A DNA stretch of 32,479 nt, from contig CALEDR010000033.1 of assembly GCA_937949545.1 (NCBI GenBank), positions 1 through 32,479 of the forward strand, read 5' to 3'. Positions within the stretch are counted from its first letter, which is position 1, and each line of letters begins with the position of its first letter. The notes beneath the pieces were generated by a model. It had not been told where the DNA came from. It worked only from the letters and a program-made list of their open reading frames with translations, and searched no databases. This document shows positions 23,279-31,228 of the stretch, piece by piece. This DNA is from an uncultured Phycisphaerae bacterium (lineage in GTDB: Bacteria; Planctomycetota; Phycisphaerae; Sedimentisphaerales; Anaerohalosphaeraceae). The position numbers were made by a program, and so were the translations under genes.

Positions 23279-24310
23279 ATGAAATCGACAGCTCCCAATT
23301 TGAGCGATGTAGCCGCCCAAGCGGGCGTCAGCAAATCCACTGTCAGCCGCATCCTGAACAACCGGCTCGGAAACGGCTTCTCGGTCAAAGAGGAAGTGCG
23401 GCAGCGTGTCCTCGAAATCGCCCGCAAACTGAATTACCGCCCCAACCTCATCGCCAAGAGTCTGACGATGCGGTCTACCAAGATGATTCACATTATCGGC
23501 GGCAATCACGCCCTCAGCCAGCTCGGAAACATCTATCAGACCATCGTCAACCACATCACCGAAGTTATCGATTCCAAGGGACAGGGCTTTGACGTGACGG
23601 TTGACATGTCCAAACACAAACCCGACGAAAGCGAAATGCCCGCCTGGAAAATCGACGGTGCGATCATCCTTGCCCGCTGCACCGAACCGACTATGGAGGA
23701 AATCCTTCAATTGGGTATCCCGTATGTCGTCATTAACGGCCCCGCCCCTGCCGGAGGAACCTCCGTAGTCCCTGATGACGTCCAGGGAACCCGCCTGGCC
23801 CTCAAACATCTGATGGAGCTGGGGCATCGCAAAATCGCCTATACACCGCCGCCCCGAAAATATATGATGGTCGGCCATTCGAGCATCGCAGACCGCCAGG
23901 AAACGTATCTGGCCCAGATGAAGAAAAACGGTCTTGACCCCATCATCAGCTCCCTCGACGTGCTCGAAGACACCGAAAAACTTCTCCAGGAACTGGTGTT
24001 TGAACGAAAAGTGACCGCTATCTTAGCTTACGGTCATATGGAAGCCCTGAACCTTCTTCAGGCCGCACACTCCCTCGAAATCCCCGTCCCCGAACGGCTC
24101 AGCGTCATGTGCTTCTGTGATCACTACGCCAACAAAATTATGAGCCCGGGCCTGACTTTTATAGACCTGGGTTCAGCCCAAATGGGAACCCTCGCCGCTC
24201 AGCTGCTTCTCGAACAAATCACGCAGTCTGATAAACAAAAGCCTAAACGGGTGGTCCTCGACGAAACACTTTGCGTCCGCAGCACCACCGCACCGCCTTC
24301 TCCGAACTGA
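23279..24310 (+). CDS. LacI-family transcriptional repressor
   Basis: The protein has 343 residues. The N-terminal helix-turn-helix and hinge are typical (NLSDVAAQAGVSKSTVSRIL, then VLEIARKLNYRPNLIAKSL). A periplasmic-binding-protein-like effector domain follows (IDGAIILARC, VVPDDVQGTRLALKHLMELG, DPIISSLDVLED, ERLSVMCFCD). It should bind the AAACGGTTT sites at 21129 and 23224 and release them when a sugar binds. Its gene sits between the GH-A gene and the phosphorylase-type gene, which starts 20 bp after its stop, so regulator and enzymes are probably co-transcribed. GAGGGA upstream is the RBS, with a longish spacer of about 10 nt. Confidence 0.95.
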   Translation: MKSTAPNLSDVAAQAGVSKSTVSRILNNRLGNGFSVKEEVRQRVLEIARKLNYRPNLIAKSLTMRSTKMIHIIGGNHALSQLGNIYQTIVNHITEVIDSKGQGFDVTVDMSKHKPDESEMPAWKIDGAIILARCTEPTMEEILQLGIPYVVINGPAPAGGTSVVPDDVQGTRLALKHLMELGHRKIAYTPPPRKYMMVGHSSIADRQETYLAQMKKNGLDPIISSLDVLEDTEKLLQELVFERKVTAILAYGHMEALNLLQAAHSLEIPVPERLSVMCFCDHYANKIMSPGLTFIDLGSAQMGTLAAQLLLEQITQSDKQKPKRVVLDETLCVRSTTAPPSPN

Positions 24311-24330
24311 GCCCCACACGGACCGAATCC

Positions 24331-27300
24331 ATGAAAACAAAAATCGCCAACCCGAAAATCTTCCAAACGAAAACCGAACTGCCGACCGGTTATCATCTTG
24401 AGTCCGGCGGGGTCTTCCGCATTGACCAATATGACAGCCGGCCAGCCTTTGCCGGATTCCTCCCCGGAATCGGCGGACTGGACGGCGTGCCTCTCTGGTG
24501 CCTGTATGTCAACCGCGGACAGGCCGTCTCCTCTTTCGGTGTCGCCAACAAAAATCACGCCATCCTCGAATTTCTGCCTGCCAACTGGGCGTATCAGATG
24601 ACCCCGATTCAGGGGTTTCGCACCTTCTGCTGCGCCGACGAGGTCATCTTTGAACCCTTCGGGCTTCGGAACCGTCCGGCAGACAGTGTCCAACGTTCGC
24701 TCTGGATCGAGACGGACCGGATCAAAATCCGGGAAGACAACGAGCCCTTCGGCCTTCGATTCGAAGTCGTCTATTTTTCTCCCGTCAATCAGCCGCTCGG
24801 CTCGCTCATTCGCCTTCTGACCGTCTCGAACCTGACGACCAAAACTAGAAAACTCCTACTCTTGGACGGACTGGCGCAGCTGCTGCCGGCAGGCTTTACG
24901 GAACTGGGTATCAAAACCATGCGCCGAATCTACGAAGCCTATGCCTCCGTTCGGCTCATCGACGGCCGCATCCCGTTTTATGCCGCACGCGTCCGGGTTC
25001 ACGATGAGGCTGAAGTCGAGGAGGTGCAAAGCGGAAACTTCTACGCCTCCTGGCTCAGCGAGGGCGATTATCTCCTGCCCGTCGAACCCTACTACGACCC
25101 GGACGTCATCTTCGGGACCGACCAGGACCTCCTTCTGCCGCGGCACTTTACCCCGCAGGGGCTGCCCGACCGTTCCATTCAAGTCGGCGAAAACAAGCTC
25201 CCCTGCGCTTTGACGCCAATTCAGACCGCTCTGGGACCGCAGGAATCCCTTGTCTTGGTGTCTATCGCCGGAACGGCCCCGAATGAATCGCTTTTGAGGA
25301 CGTTCCTGTCCAATTTCCAGAAATTATCTGATTTTGAAACCGCCTCTCGGCAGAGCCGCAAAACCATTGAAACGCTCACAGCGCCCGCCTTTACGCTCTC
25401 TGCCGACCCGCGGCTGGACGGCTACGCCCGTCAGAACTTTCTCGATAACATCCTGCGCGGGGGTATTCCGTATTCGCTGCCTTCCCACCGGGGGCCTGTC
25501 CTGCTGCATCTGTATTCCCGCAGACACGGCGACGCCGAACGAGATTACAACTTCTTCGACCTGCCTGCCTGTCCTCTGTCCAGCGGAGAAGGAAACTACC
25601 GCGACATCTGCCAGAACCGCCGAAACAATCTCTGGTTTTACCCCCAAACGGCGGATGCAGAAATCCGGATGTTTGCCTCCCTGCTTCAGCCGGACGGCTA
25701 CAACCCCCTGTCCGTCAAAGGATACCGGTGGCTCTGGCCGAAAAGCCACAATCCTCTGTACGTCTGCCCTTCGGAGGATTCCGCGGCACAAGATGCCTTT
25801 GCGTCCATTCTGAAACGGCCCTTCCTGCCCGGCGAACTGCTCGCCTGGGCCAACCTGTATGCCCCCAATCTTTCCGCCCGGCATTCCTGGCTCGAGCAGA
25901 TTCTCTCCCGCTGCGACGTTCATCTGGAGGCCTGCGGCCACGAAGGCGGCTATTGGATAGACCACTGGACCTACATCACTGACCTGCTCGAATCCTATGA
26001 GGCCCTCTATCCGGAACGCATCCAAACCATTCTCACGGAGCCGGCTGATATCGAATGGTTCTGTGAACCGGCTCAGGTTGTGGACCGCAGACAGAAATAT
26101 CTCCTCCGGAAAAAAGGACTCCGGCAGCTGCATGCAGTGCAGGATGCTCCCTGTCCGCCGGTCCCCCTGCCGCCGGTGACGCTCTTCGGAAAACTCTGCG
26201 CTTTGCTGGCCCTGAAAATCGTCTCTCTCGACTTCGAAGGCCGCGGCGTCGAAATGGAGGCAGGCCGGCCCGGCTGGAATGATGCCCTCAACGGTCTGCC
26301 CGGCTTGTTCGGATCCTCCACCTGTGAAACAGCGGAAATCTGCCGGCTGACCCGCTGGCTCCTGCGCATCCTGCCGGCAATACCGGATACACGCTTCCCG
26401 GAAGCCGTTGCCGAACTGCTCGAAAACGTCCTGGCCGATGTCCGCTCGGATTATTCCTGGCACCGAGCTGCCGACATCCGGGAGTCCTACCGCCGGAAAA
26501 TCTATCAAAACACCTCCGCCAAAACTCGGCTCATCAAAGGAGCCGTACTCAAAAAACTCCTGCATGGCATCCTGGCACGCGGCGAAAAAGCCGTTCAGGA
26601 GTCCATCAATCCGAAAAACGGCCTCCTTCATACGTACTATTTTCATACCCCGCAGCCGCCTTCGGCAGGCCGTCTTGAAGACATCCGTTCGTTTGAAGCC
26701 CATCCGCTGCCCCTCTTCCTCGAAGGCCAGGTCCACTGGCTGCGCATCTGCGACACCCAAACCGCCCGCCGTATCTCCGCCGCCGTGCGCCAAAGTCCCC
26801 TCCTCGACCCGCATCTGAAGATGTACAAGCTCAACGAATCGCTGGAATCCTGCTCGCCGGAAATCGGACGGGCCCGAACCTTCACACGCGGCTGGTTCGA
26901 AAACGAATCCGTCTGGCTTCATATGACTTACAAATACCTGCTCGAACTGCTCAAGCACGGCCTCTATGAGGACTTCTTCGAGGATGCCCAAACCATGCTG
27001 GTGCCCTTTATGAAGCCGGAAGTGTACGGACGCAGCATCCTCGAAAACAGCTCTTTTATCGCCTCCTCCGTTTGTCCGGACCCGGAGGCCCGCGGACGCG
27101 GCTTTGTCGCCCGCCTGTCCGGCAGCACCGCCGAATTTATCCACATCTGGCTCCTGCTGACCGTCGGCGTCCGTCCTTTCCGTCTGGACGCCGGACGGCT
27201 CATTTTTGAACCCGCCCCGGTACTTCCCGGTGACTGGTTCACCCGACAGCCGCATACGATTCGATGGAAGGACCGTTCCTTCCTGGTTCCGGAAAACACC

Positions 27301-27501
27301 TTTGCCTGTGCCCTGCTCGGGGACATTTTGCTGGTCTATCACAACCCGGCCCGAAAAAACACCTATGGACCGTCATCTGTTCGGCCGGTTCAGTATATTC
27401 TGGATGAACAAAATACAATCATAAATCCGTACCTGACAGAAGAGGCGGCACAAAAAATCCGCAACAGAGAAATCGGACGCCTCGACATTCATTTGGGCTG
27501 A
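24331..27501 (+). CDS. Large GH94/GH149/GH161-like glycoside phosphorylase-type protein
   Basis: The protein has 1056 residues and no signal peptide, so it is probably cytoplasmic. A beta-sandwich N-terminal third (FRIDQYDSRPAFAGFLPGIG ... RFEVVYFSPVNQPLG) leads into an (alpha/alpha)6-barrel. Motifs seen are GEGNYRDICQNRRNN (about 418-432), GYRWLWPKS, HEGGYWIDHWTYITDLLES, and GWNDALNGLPGLFGS (648 onwards). In the last, D651 sits where GH94-type phosphorylases have their catalytic Asp. The length of about 1,050 is closer to GH149/GH161 beta-1,3-glucan phosphorylases than to GH94, but I cannot assign the family. The likely role is phosphorolysis of imported oligosaccharide. The ATG at 24331 is the first codon giving family-like sequence; its RBS is weak, which fits coupling to the LacI-type gene. 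Confidence 0.7.
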   Translation: MKTKIANPKIFQTKTELPTGYHLESGGVFRIDQYDSRPAFAGFLPGIGGLDGVPLWCLYVNRGQAVSSFGVANKNHAILEFLPANWAYQMTPIQGFRTFCCADEVIFEPFGLRNRPADSVQRSLWIETDRIKIREDNEPFGLRFEVVYFSPVNQPLGSLIRLLTVSNLTTKTRKLLLLDGLAQLLPAGFTELGIKTMRRIYEAYASVRLIDGRIPFYAARVRVHDEAEVEEVQSGNFYASWLSEGDYLLPVEPYYDPDVIFGTDQDLLLPRHFTPQGLPDRSIQVGENKLPCALTPIQTALGPQESLVLVSIAGTAPNESLLRTFLSNFQKLSDFETASRQSRKTIETLTAPAFTLSADPRLDGYARQNFLDNILRGGIPYSLPSHRGPVLLHLYSRRHGDAERDYNFFDLPACPLSSGEGNYRDICQNRRNNLWFYPQTADAEIRMFASLLQPDGYNPLSVKGYRWLWPKSHNPLYVCPSEDSAAQDAFASILKRPFLPGELLAWANLYAPNLSARHSWLEQILSRCDVHLEACGHEGGYWIDHWTYITDLLESYEALYPERIQTILTEPADIEWFCEPAQVVDRRQKYLLRKKGLRQLHAVQDAPCPPVPLPPVTLFGKLCALLALKIVSLDFEGRGVEMEAGRPGWNDALNGLPGLFGSSTCETAEICRLTRWLLRILPAIPDTRFPEAVAELLENVLADVRSDYSWHRAADIRESYRRKIYQNTSAKTRLIKGAVLKKLLHGILARGEKAVQESINPKNGLLHTYYFHTPQPPSAGRLEDIRSFEAHPLPLFLEGQVHWLRICDTQTARRISAAVRQSPLLDPHLKMYKLNESLESCSPEIGRARTFTRGWFENESVWLHMTYKYLLELLKHGLYEDFFEDAQTMLVPFMKPEVYGRSILENSSFIASSVCPDPEARGRGFVARLSGSTAEFIHIWLLLTVGVRPFRLDAGRLIFEPAPVLPGDWFTRQPHTIRWKDRSFLVPENTFACALLGDILLVYHNPARKNTYGPSSVRPVQYILDEQNTIINPYLTEEAAQKIRNREIGRLDIHLG

Positions 27502-27553
27502 CAAAATCCGGACAGATGATAACCGATAATTGATAACTGACTCGGGGGTACCA

Positions 27554-29005
27554 ATGCGGCAAACCATCTCAATCATCTGGCTCTTGACCTTTACCTCTCT
27601 CTATGGACAAAACCTGCTTATCAACGGGGACTTCGAATCCGGGGTGGTCAAAGGCCACTTTGCCAACGGATACCCCGACAACTGGCAGGGCTGGGGCACC
27701 AACGGCTGGCATCATTCCGACCTCGGCTATCGAAAAGGCAGCTACGGTATCGCCATTTGGGACAACGATACCGGCCTGTCTCAATCCGTTCCTGTAACTG
27801 CCGGCATGCAGATGCAGGTCTCCGGCGAGATGATTTACCACACCACCGAAATCCTCGTAAATAAACGGGCCCTCATAAAAATCGAATTCTGGAACGGCCC
27901 CGCTTCTTCCGGCACCAAAATCTCTGAAACCATTGTCGGCACACTGATGCCCTCCCACACCGCGGGCACCTGGTACACCTTCACCCAGACGCTCACCGTG
28001 CCTGCCTCAGCCAATCTGGCCCGGCTGCTCTGCTATACCGTCTCCACCGGTTCTCCCTCCACCGGCAAGGCCTTCTGGGACAATTTGTTCATCGACGACG
28101 GCCGGGTCCTCAACAGCCCCGACTACAATTTTGACCAAATTATCAACCTGCTCGATTTTGCCCCGCTGGCCTCCGCCTGGCTTAGCGAATCCCCGTCTTA
28201 CAACCTCATTGGACAAAACTGGATTAACATGGAAGACCTTGACTTATTCTGCTCCCGCTGGCTGAACACGATCCCCCAATACCCGGGATACCGGTTCGTC
28301 TGGTCTGATGAATTTGACGGCCCCTCTATTGATACCGCCAACTGGACCTGGGAAATCGGTGCCGGGGGCTGGGGCAATAACGAATTGCAGTATTACACCG
28401 ATCACCCTGACAATTCTTATATCGAAAACGGCTGTCTGGTCATCGCCGCCCGCAAAAACCATCTCGGAAAAACCTATACGTCCGCCCGGCTGAAGACGCA
28501 AAATAAACGGTCTTTCCGGTACGGACGGATGGAAGCCCGTATCAAGCTGCCGGCCGGCGGAAAGGGAATCTGGCCTGCTTTTTGGATGCTCGGAAACAAT
28601 ATTTCCACCCTCGGATGGCCCGGATGCGGCGAAATCGACATTATGGAGGCCATCAATTCTCTGTCCACTGTTTATGGAACCATCCACTACGGCAGCAGCA
28701 ATCCGTATATTCACAACTCCAATGGCGGCTCGTATGCTCCGTCCCCCAGTCCGGCTGGACGATTCAACACGTATGCGATTGAATGGGAACCTACCCGAAT
28801 CCGCTGGTTTTTCAACGACATCAATTACTATACGTCATCAAACTGGTGGTCCAGCGACCCCTATCCGGCCCCCTTCAATCAGCCGTTCTTCTTTATTGTC
28901 AACATCGCCGTCGGCGGCAACTGGCCCGGCTACCCGGACAGCACAACTCCGTTCCCCCAGCTGATGTACATCGACTCCATCCGGGTTTACGAAAAAATCA
29001 ACTGA
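27554..29005 (+). CDS. Secreted GH16 laminarinase-type beta-glucanase with CBM and internal dockerin-like module
   Basis: The protein has 483 residues. A signal peptide (MRQTISIIWLLTFTSLYG) is followed by a CenC-type carbohydrate-binding jelly roll (NLLINGDFESG ... KAFWDNLFIDDG, about 20-185). A dockerin-like pair comes next (YNFDQIINLLDFAPLASAWL, WINMEDLDLFCSRWL, about 190-235). The C-terminal catalytic domain is GH16 (YRFVWSDEFDG, GGWGNNELQYYTDHPDN, RMEARIKLPAGGKGIWPAFW, GEIDIMEA). E360, D362 and E365 are the nucleophile, helper and acid/base of the E-x-D-x-x-E motif. The sequence is laminarinase-like rather than agarase-like, so beta-1,3-glucan is the expected substrate. The dockerin in the middle rather than the end is unusual. 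GGGGG (27544-27548) lies 5 nt before the ATG at 27554. Confidence 0.9.
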   Translation: MRQTISIIWLLTFTSLYGQNLLINGDFESGVVKGHFANGYPDNWQGWGTNGWHHSDLGYRKGSYGIAIWDNDTGLSQSVPVTAGMQMQVSGEMIYHTTEILVNKRALIKIEFWNGPASSGTKISETIVGTLMPSHTAGTWYTFTQTLTVPASANLARLLCYTVSTGSPSTGKAFWDNLFIDDGRVLNSPDYNFDQIINLLDFAPLASAWLSESPSYNLIGQNWINMEDLDLFCSRWLNTIPQYPGYRFVWSDEFDGPSIDTANWTWEIGAGGWGNNELQYYTDHPDNSYIENGCLVIAARKNHLGKTYTSARLKTQNKRSFRYGRMEARIKLPAGGKGIWPAFWMLGNNISTLGWPGCGEIDIMEAINSLSTVYGTIHYGSSNPYIHNSNGGSYAPSPSPAGRFNTYAIEWEPTRIRWFFNDINYYTSSNWWSSDPYPAPFNQPFFFIVNIAVGGNWPGYPDSTTPFPQLMYIDSIRVYEKIN

Positions 29006-29016
29006 GCACAGCGGAT

Positions 29017-29889
29017 TTACGTCCGATTCTGGTGGGCCAAATCCAGCAGCAGCCAGTCATCGTCCGGCACCATTTTCTCCGTGACCGGATCCCACCGCTG
29101 CGGGGCCTTGTTTCCCCGATGCACCTCCTCCAAAAACGGCAGAAGCGGCCGCTTGGGCGGATACTTCTCCTCCAGCCGGTCCGTCGGGTCCGGCACCCAC
29201 CCAAAGGCTTCCCGATAGCGGGAAAACCCAAACCCGTCAAAAAAGTTCTCGCTGCCGATCAGCGGCATATACCACAAACTCGGAACCCCACGCGGATTCG
29301 GCTTGATTGGAACCTGCCGCTCCAAATCCGCCAGAAGCCGCTGACCCTTCCTGTCCTTCTTTTCATCCAGATGCCGCCGCAGATGCTCCAAGGCCGTAAA
29401 CACCACCGGCGGACTGACAAACAAAACCGGCTTGTGCTGCAAAGATGCCACAATAATTTCATGCGGCGTGCCAACGCTGTAAATATTCGTCGGACTGTAG
29501 GCTATCACAAAATCACTGATGTCCACCATCCGCAAATCCAGATGCATAATCTCCCGAAAGGTCTGACAGCATTGGCTGCGCGCTCGACGCCCCTCGTCCG
29601 TCGGCTCAAACGTCCACGTCTCCCGCAGACGGACCGTCTGCTCACCCTCTCGCCCATAGCCGTACATCCCCTGCACACTCGGCTTGGACCAAGGATCAAA
29701 CACCGTCACACCCAGTTCCTTCAAAAACTGCCCAACTCGAACACGCCAGCCCCATTTCTTCTCCTGCTTGCGGCTGTGTACAAAATCCATCGGACCCGAC
29801 AAATACACCCGGGCATTCTCCAGAAACCCCTTCTTCGCCCACGGAAGAATCGAATTTTTCTTCGAAGCATTCTGATTTTTTGCAGCCAT
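29017..29889 (-). CDS. Nucleoside 2-deoxyribosyltransferase-like protein
   Basis: The protein has 290 residues. The N-terminal half has the Rossmann-like nucleoside deoxyribosyltransferase fold: ARVYLSGPMDFVHSRKQ, LGVTVFDPW, LDLRMVDISDFVIAYSP, and SVGTPHEIIVASLQHKPVLF. In the last, the Glu of GTPHE is in the family's catalytic position. The family transfers or hydrolyses deoxyribose-base bonds, and related proteins serve in modified-base or nucleotide salvage pathways. The C-terminal 130 residues are not recognised and make it longer than the usual 140-160 residues. It follows the secreted phosphatase-type gene by 21 bp and converges on the GH16 gene with an 11-bp gap and no obvious terminator. 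Confidence 0.7.
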   Translation of the reverse strand: MAAKNQNASKKNSILPWAKKGFLENARVYLSGPMDFVHSRKQEKKWGWRVRVGQFLKELGVTVFDPWSKPSVQGMYGYGREGEQTVRLRETWTFEPTDEGRRARSQCCQTFREIMHLDLRMVDISDFVIAYSPTNIYSVGTPHEIIVASLQHKPVLFVSPPVVFTALEHLRRHLDEKKDRKGQRLLADLERQVPIKPNPRGVPSLWYMPLIGSENFFDGFGFSRYREAFGWVPDPTDRLEEKYPPKRPLLPFLEEVHRGNKAPQRWDPVTEKMVPDDDWLLLDLAHQNRT

Positions 29890-29910
29890 TCTGAAGTACT
29901 CCCATTCCTG

Positions 29911-31089
29911 TTACGGCAGTTCCAAATCCGCCCAAACCAGCCGATGGTCCGAACTGACATACGGCGGCCCTGCCGTCAGTCTCGACAGCGGATCCGCCCG
30001 CTCCGGCCAGAAAACCTCTGCCTTTATAACCCTCCATTCCCTGCAAGGCAAAACATAATCCAGCCGCAGATTTCCCGGCTGCCGTCCGAGCGGCGATTGA
30101 TAGGTATCCAATTCCGCCGGCCCCTTATGCCCTTCGTTCACCCCTCCATCCAGGCGGGCTGCCTCCGCCGCTCCCTTCGATGCGGGCCGCACATCCTGGA
30201 CCCGCGGGTGATGGAGCAGCGACAAAATCCCCTCGTGCAGCCCATCCCCATCCAGCGGATCGGCATTCAAATCCCCCAAAATCACAAAGAGCGTCTCCTC
30301 TTCCAGTCCTCCCTGCCGGCCCGCATCATCATAAATATAGCCGCTTTTGCCTTTTGTCAAATAATCCGCCCAAAACCGAATCTCATCGTGATTTCTCCGC
30401 CCGTTGCGATCCTCCGCCCCGTCAAAGACCGGCGGCGTCGGATGCGATGCCAAAAAGTGAATCACCCGCCCCAACACGTCCACCGGCACATCCCAATGGC
30501 TTTTGGATGACAGACGCAGGCGTTCAAGGGCCTCCGGAGAGTACCACATCTCCTTGTCCGTACCGGGCCTTGTCGGCAGCAGCGCCCCCGGCATATCCTT
30601 CCATAAAAAGGTCTGAAATGTCCGAACGGCCTCCTTCCGTATCGGAAACCGCGACAGGAGCACCATCCCGTACTGCCCTTCGAACCGGCCGTAGCCGAAG
30701 GCATCCTCCGGTCCATCCGTCCGCCCGTCCCCGTCCAAATCAAACCCGCTGGCCAGACCCGTATTGACCGGTGCCGTGAACACAAACGGATAGATCAGCG
30801 GATCCTGACCGCTCTGGGAAACCTCCAGATATTCCTTCTGAAAAATCTCGATTGCTCTTCCTTCGGCGTCCCAGTCGAACTCATTCAGCAGCACCACATC
30901 CGGCCGCACCCGCTGAAGTATCTCCGATACGGCTTGGGCTTGCGGATTCTGCCCGCCGCGTAAATCCTCAATCAGCCCGCCCGCCTTGGAACGGGTCAGC
31001 GAACAATTAAAGGTTGCCGTCCGAATCATCTTTGCCCCTGCAGGCAGCACCACCGCAAACAGCCACAACAACACGATCTTTATTCGCAT
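29911..31089 (-). CDS. Secreted endonuclease/exonuclease/phosphatase-family protein
   Basis: The protein has 392 residues. It has a signal peptide (MRIKIVLLWLFAVVLPAGA), then an EEP fold with its metal and catalytic motifs: TATFNCSLTRS, VVLLNEFDWD (metal-binding Glu), ILGDLNADPLDGDG, LRLDYVLP, and SSDHRLVWADL (catalytic His). An inserted Asp-rich loop (FDLDGDGRTDGPEDAFGYG) looks calcium-binding. Members cleave phosphodiester or phosphate-ester bonds in nucleic acids, lipids or inositol phosphates; the substrate is unknown, and export suggests phosphate or nucleic-acid scavenging. ACAGGG 5 nt upstream supports ATG 31089 over an upstream start at 31131. It is probably co-transcribed with the gene at 29017-29889. 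Confidence 0.85.
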   Translation of the reverse strand: MRIKIVLLWLFAVVLPAGAKMIRTATFNCSLTRSKAGGLIEDLRGGQNPQAQAVSEILQRVRPDVVLLNEFDWDAEGRAIEIFQKEYLEVSQSGQDPLIYPFVFTAPVNTGLASGFDLDGDGRTDGPEDAFGYGRFEGQYGMVLLSRFPIRKEAVRTFQTFLWKDMPGALLPTRPGTDKEMWYSPEALERLRLSSKSHWDVPVDVLGRVIHFLASHPTPPVFDGAEDRNGRRNHDEIRFWADYLTKGKSGYIYDDAGRQGGLEEETLFVILGDLNADPLDGDGLHEGILSLLHHPRVQDVRPASKGAAEAARLDGGVNEGHKGPAELDTYQSPLGRQPGNLRLDYVLPCREWRVIKAEVFWPERADPLSRLTAGPPYVSSDHRLVWADLELP

Positions 31090-31180
31090 ACAAACCCTGT
31101 CCAATCTATCATCTTTTACTGCCTCGCACAACCCGCCATCCTCCTTCTCGTCGGCCTGGCGTATCCTTCCTCAAAAAAAA

Positions 31181-31203
31181 GGGCCGACGCCTCGCGCCGG
31201 CCC
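31181..31203 (-). terminator. Intrinsic terminator of the partial dockerin-like gene
   Basis: GGGCCGACGC (31181-31190) and GCGCCGGCCC (31194-31203) form a 10-bp stem with one mismatch and a 3-nt loop. The preceding run of eight A becomes U8 on the minus-strand transcript. The TTTT after it allows weaker termination in the other direction. Confidence 0.88.
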
Positions 31204-31228
31204 CTTTTCTTCTGCCAAAACCCACTCC

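Noticed and set aside
25324-27342. 672-codon open frame antisense to the phosphorylase-type gene
   Set aside because: It mirrors a real gene with strong family motifs. Its own translation is compositionally odd and has no recognisable domain. Long antisense frames are expected from the codon bias here.
28783-30510. 575-codon plus-strand frame across the 3' end of the GH16 gene and two minus-strand genes
   Set aside because: The translation is dominated by Arg, Pro, His and Leu and crosses several real gene boundaries. The genes below it have clear motifs.
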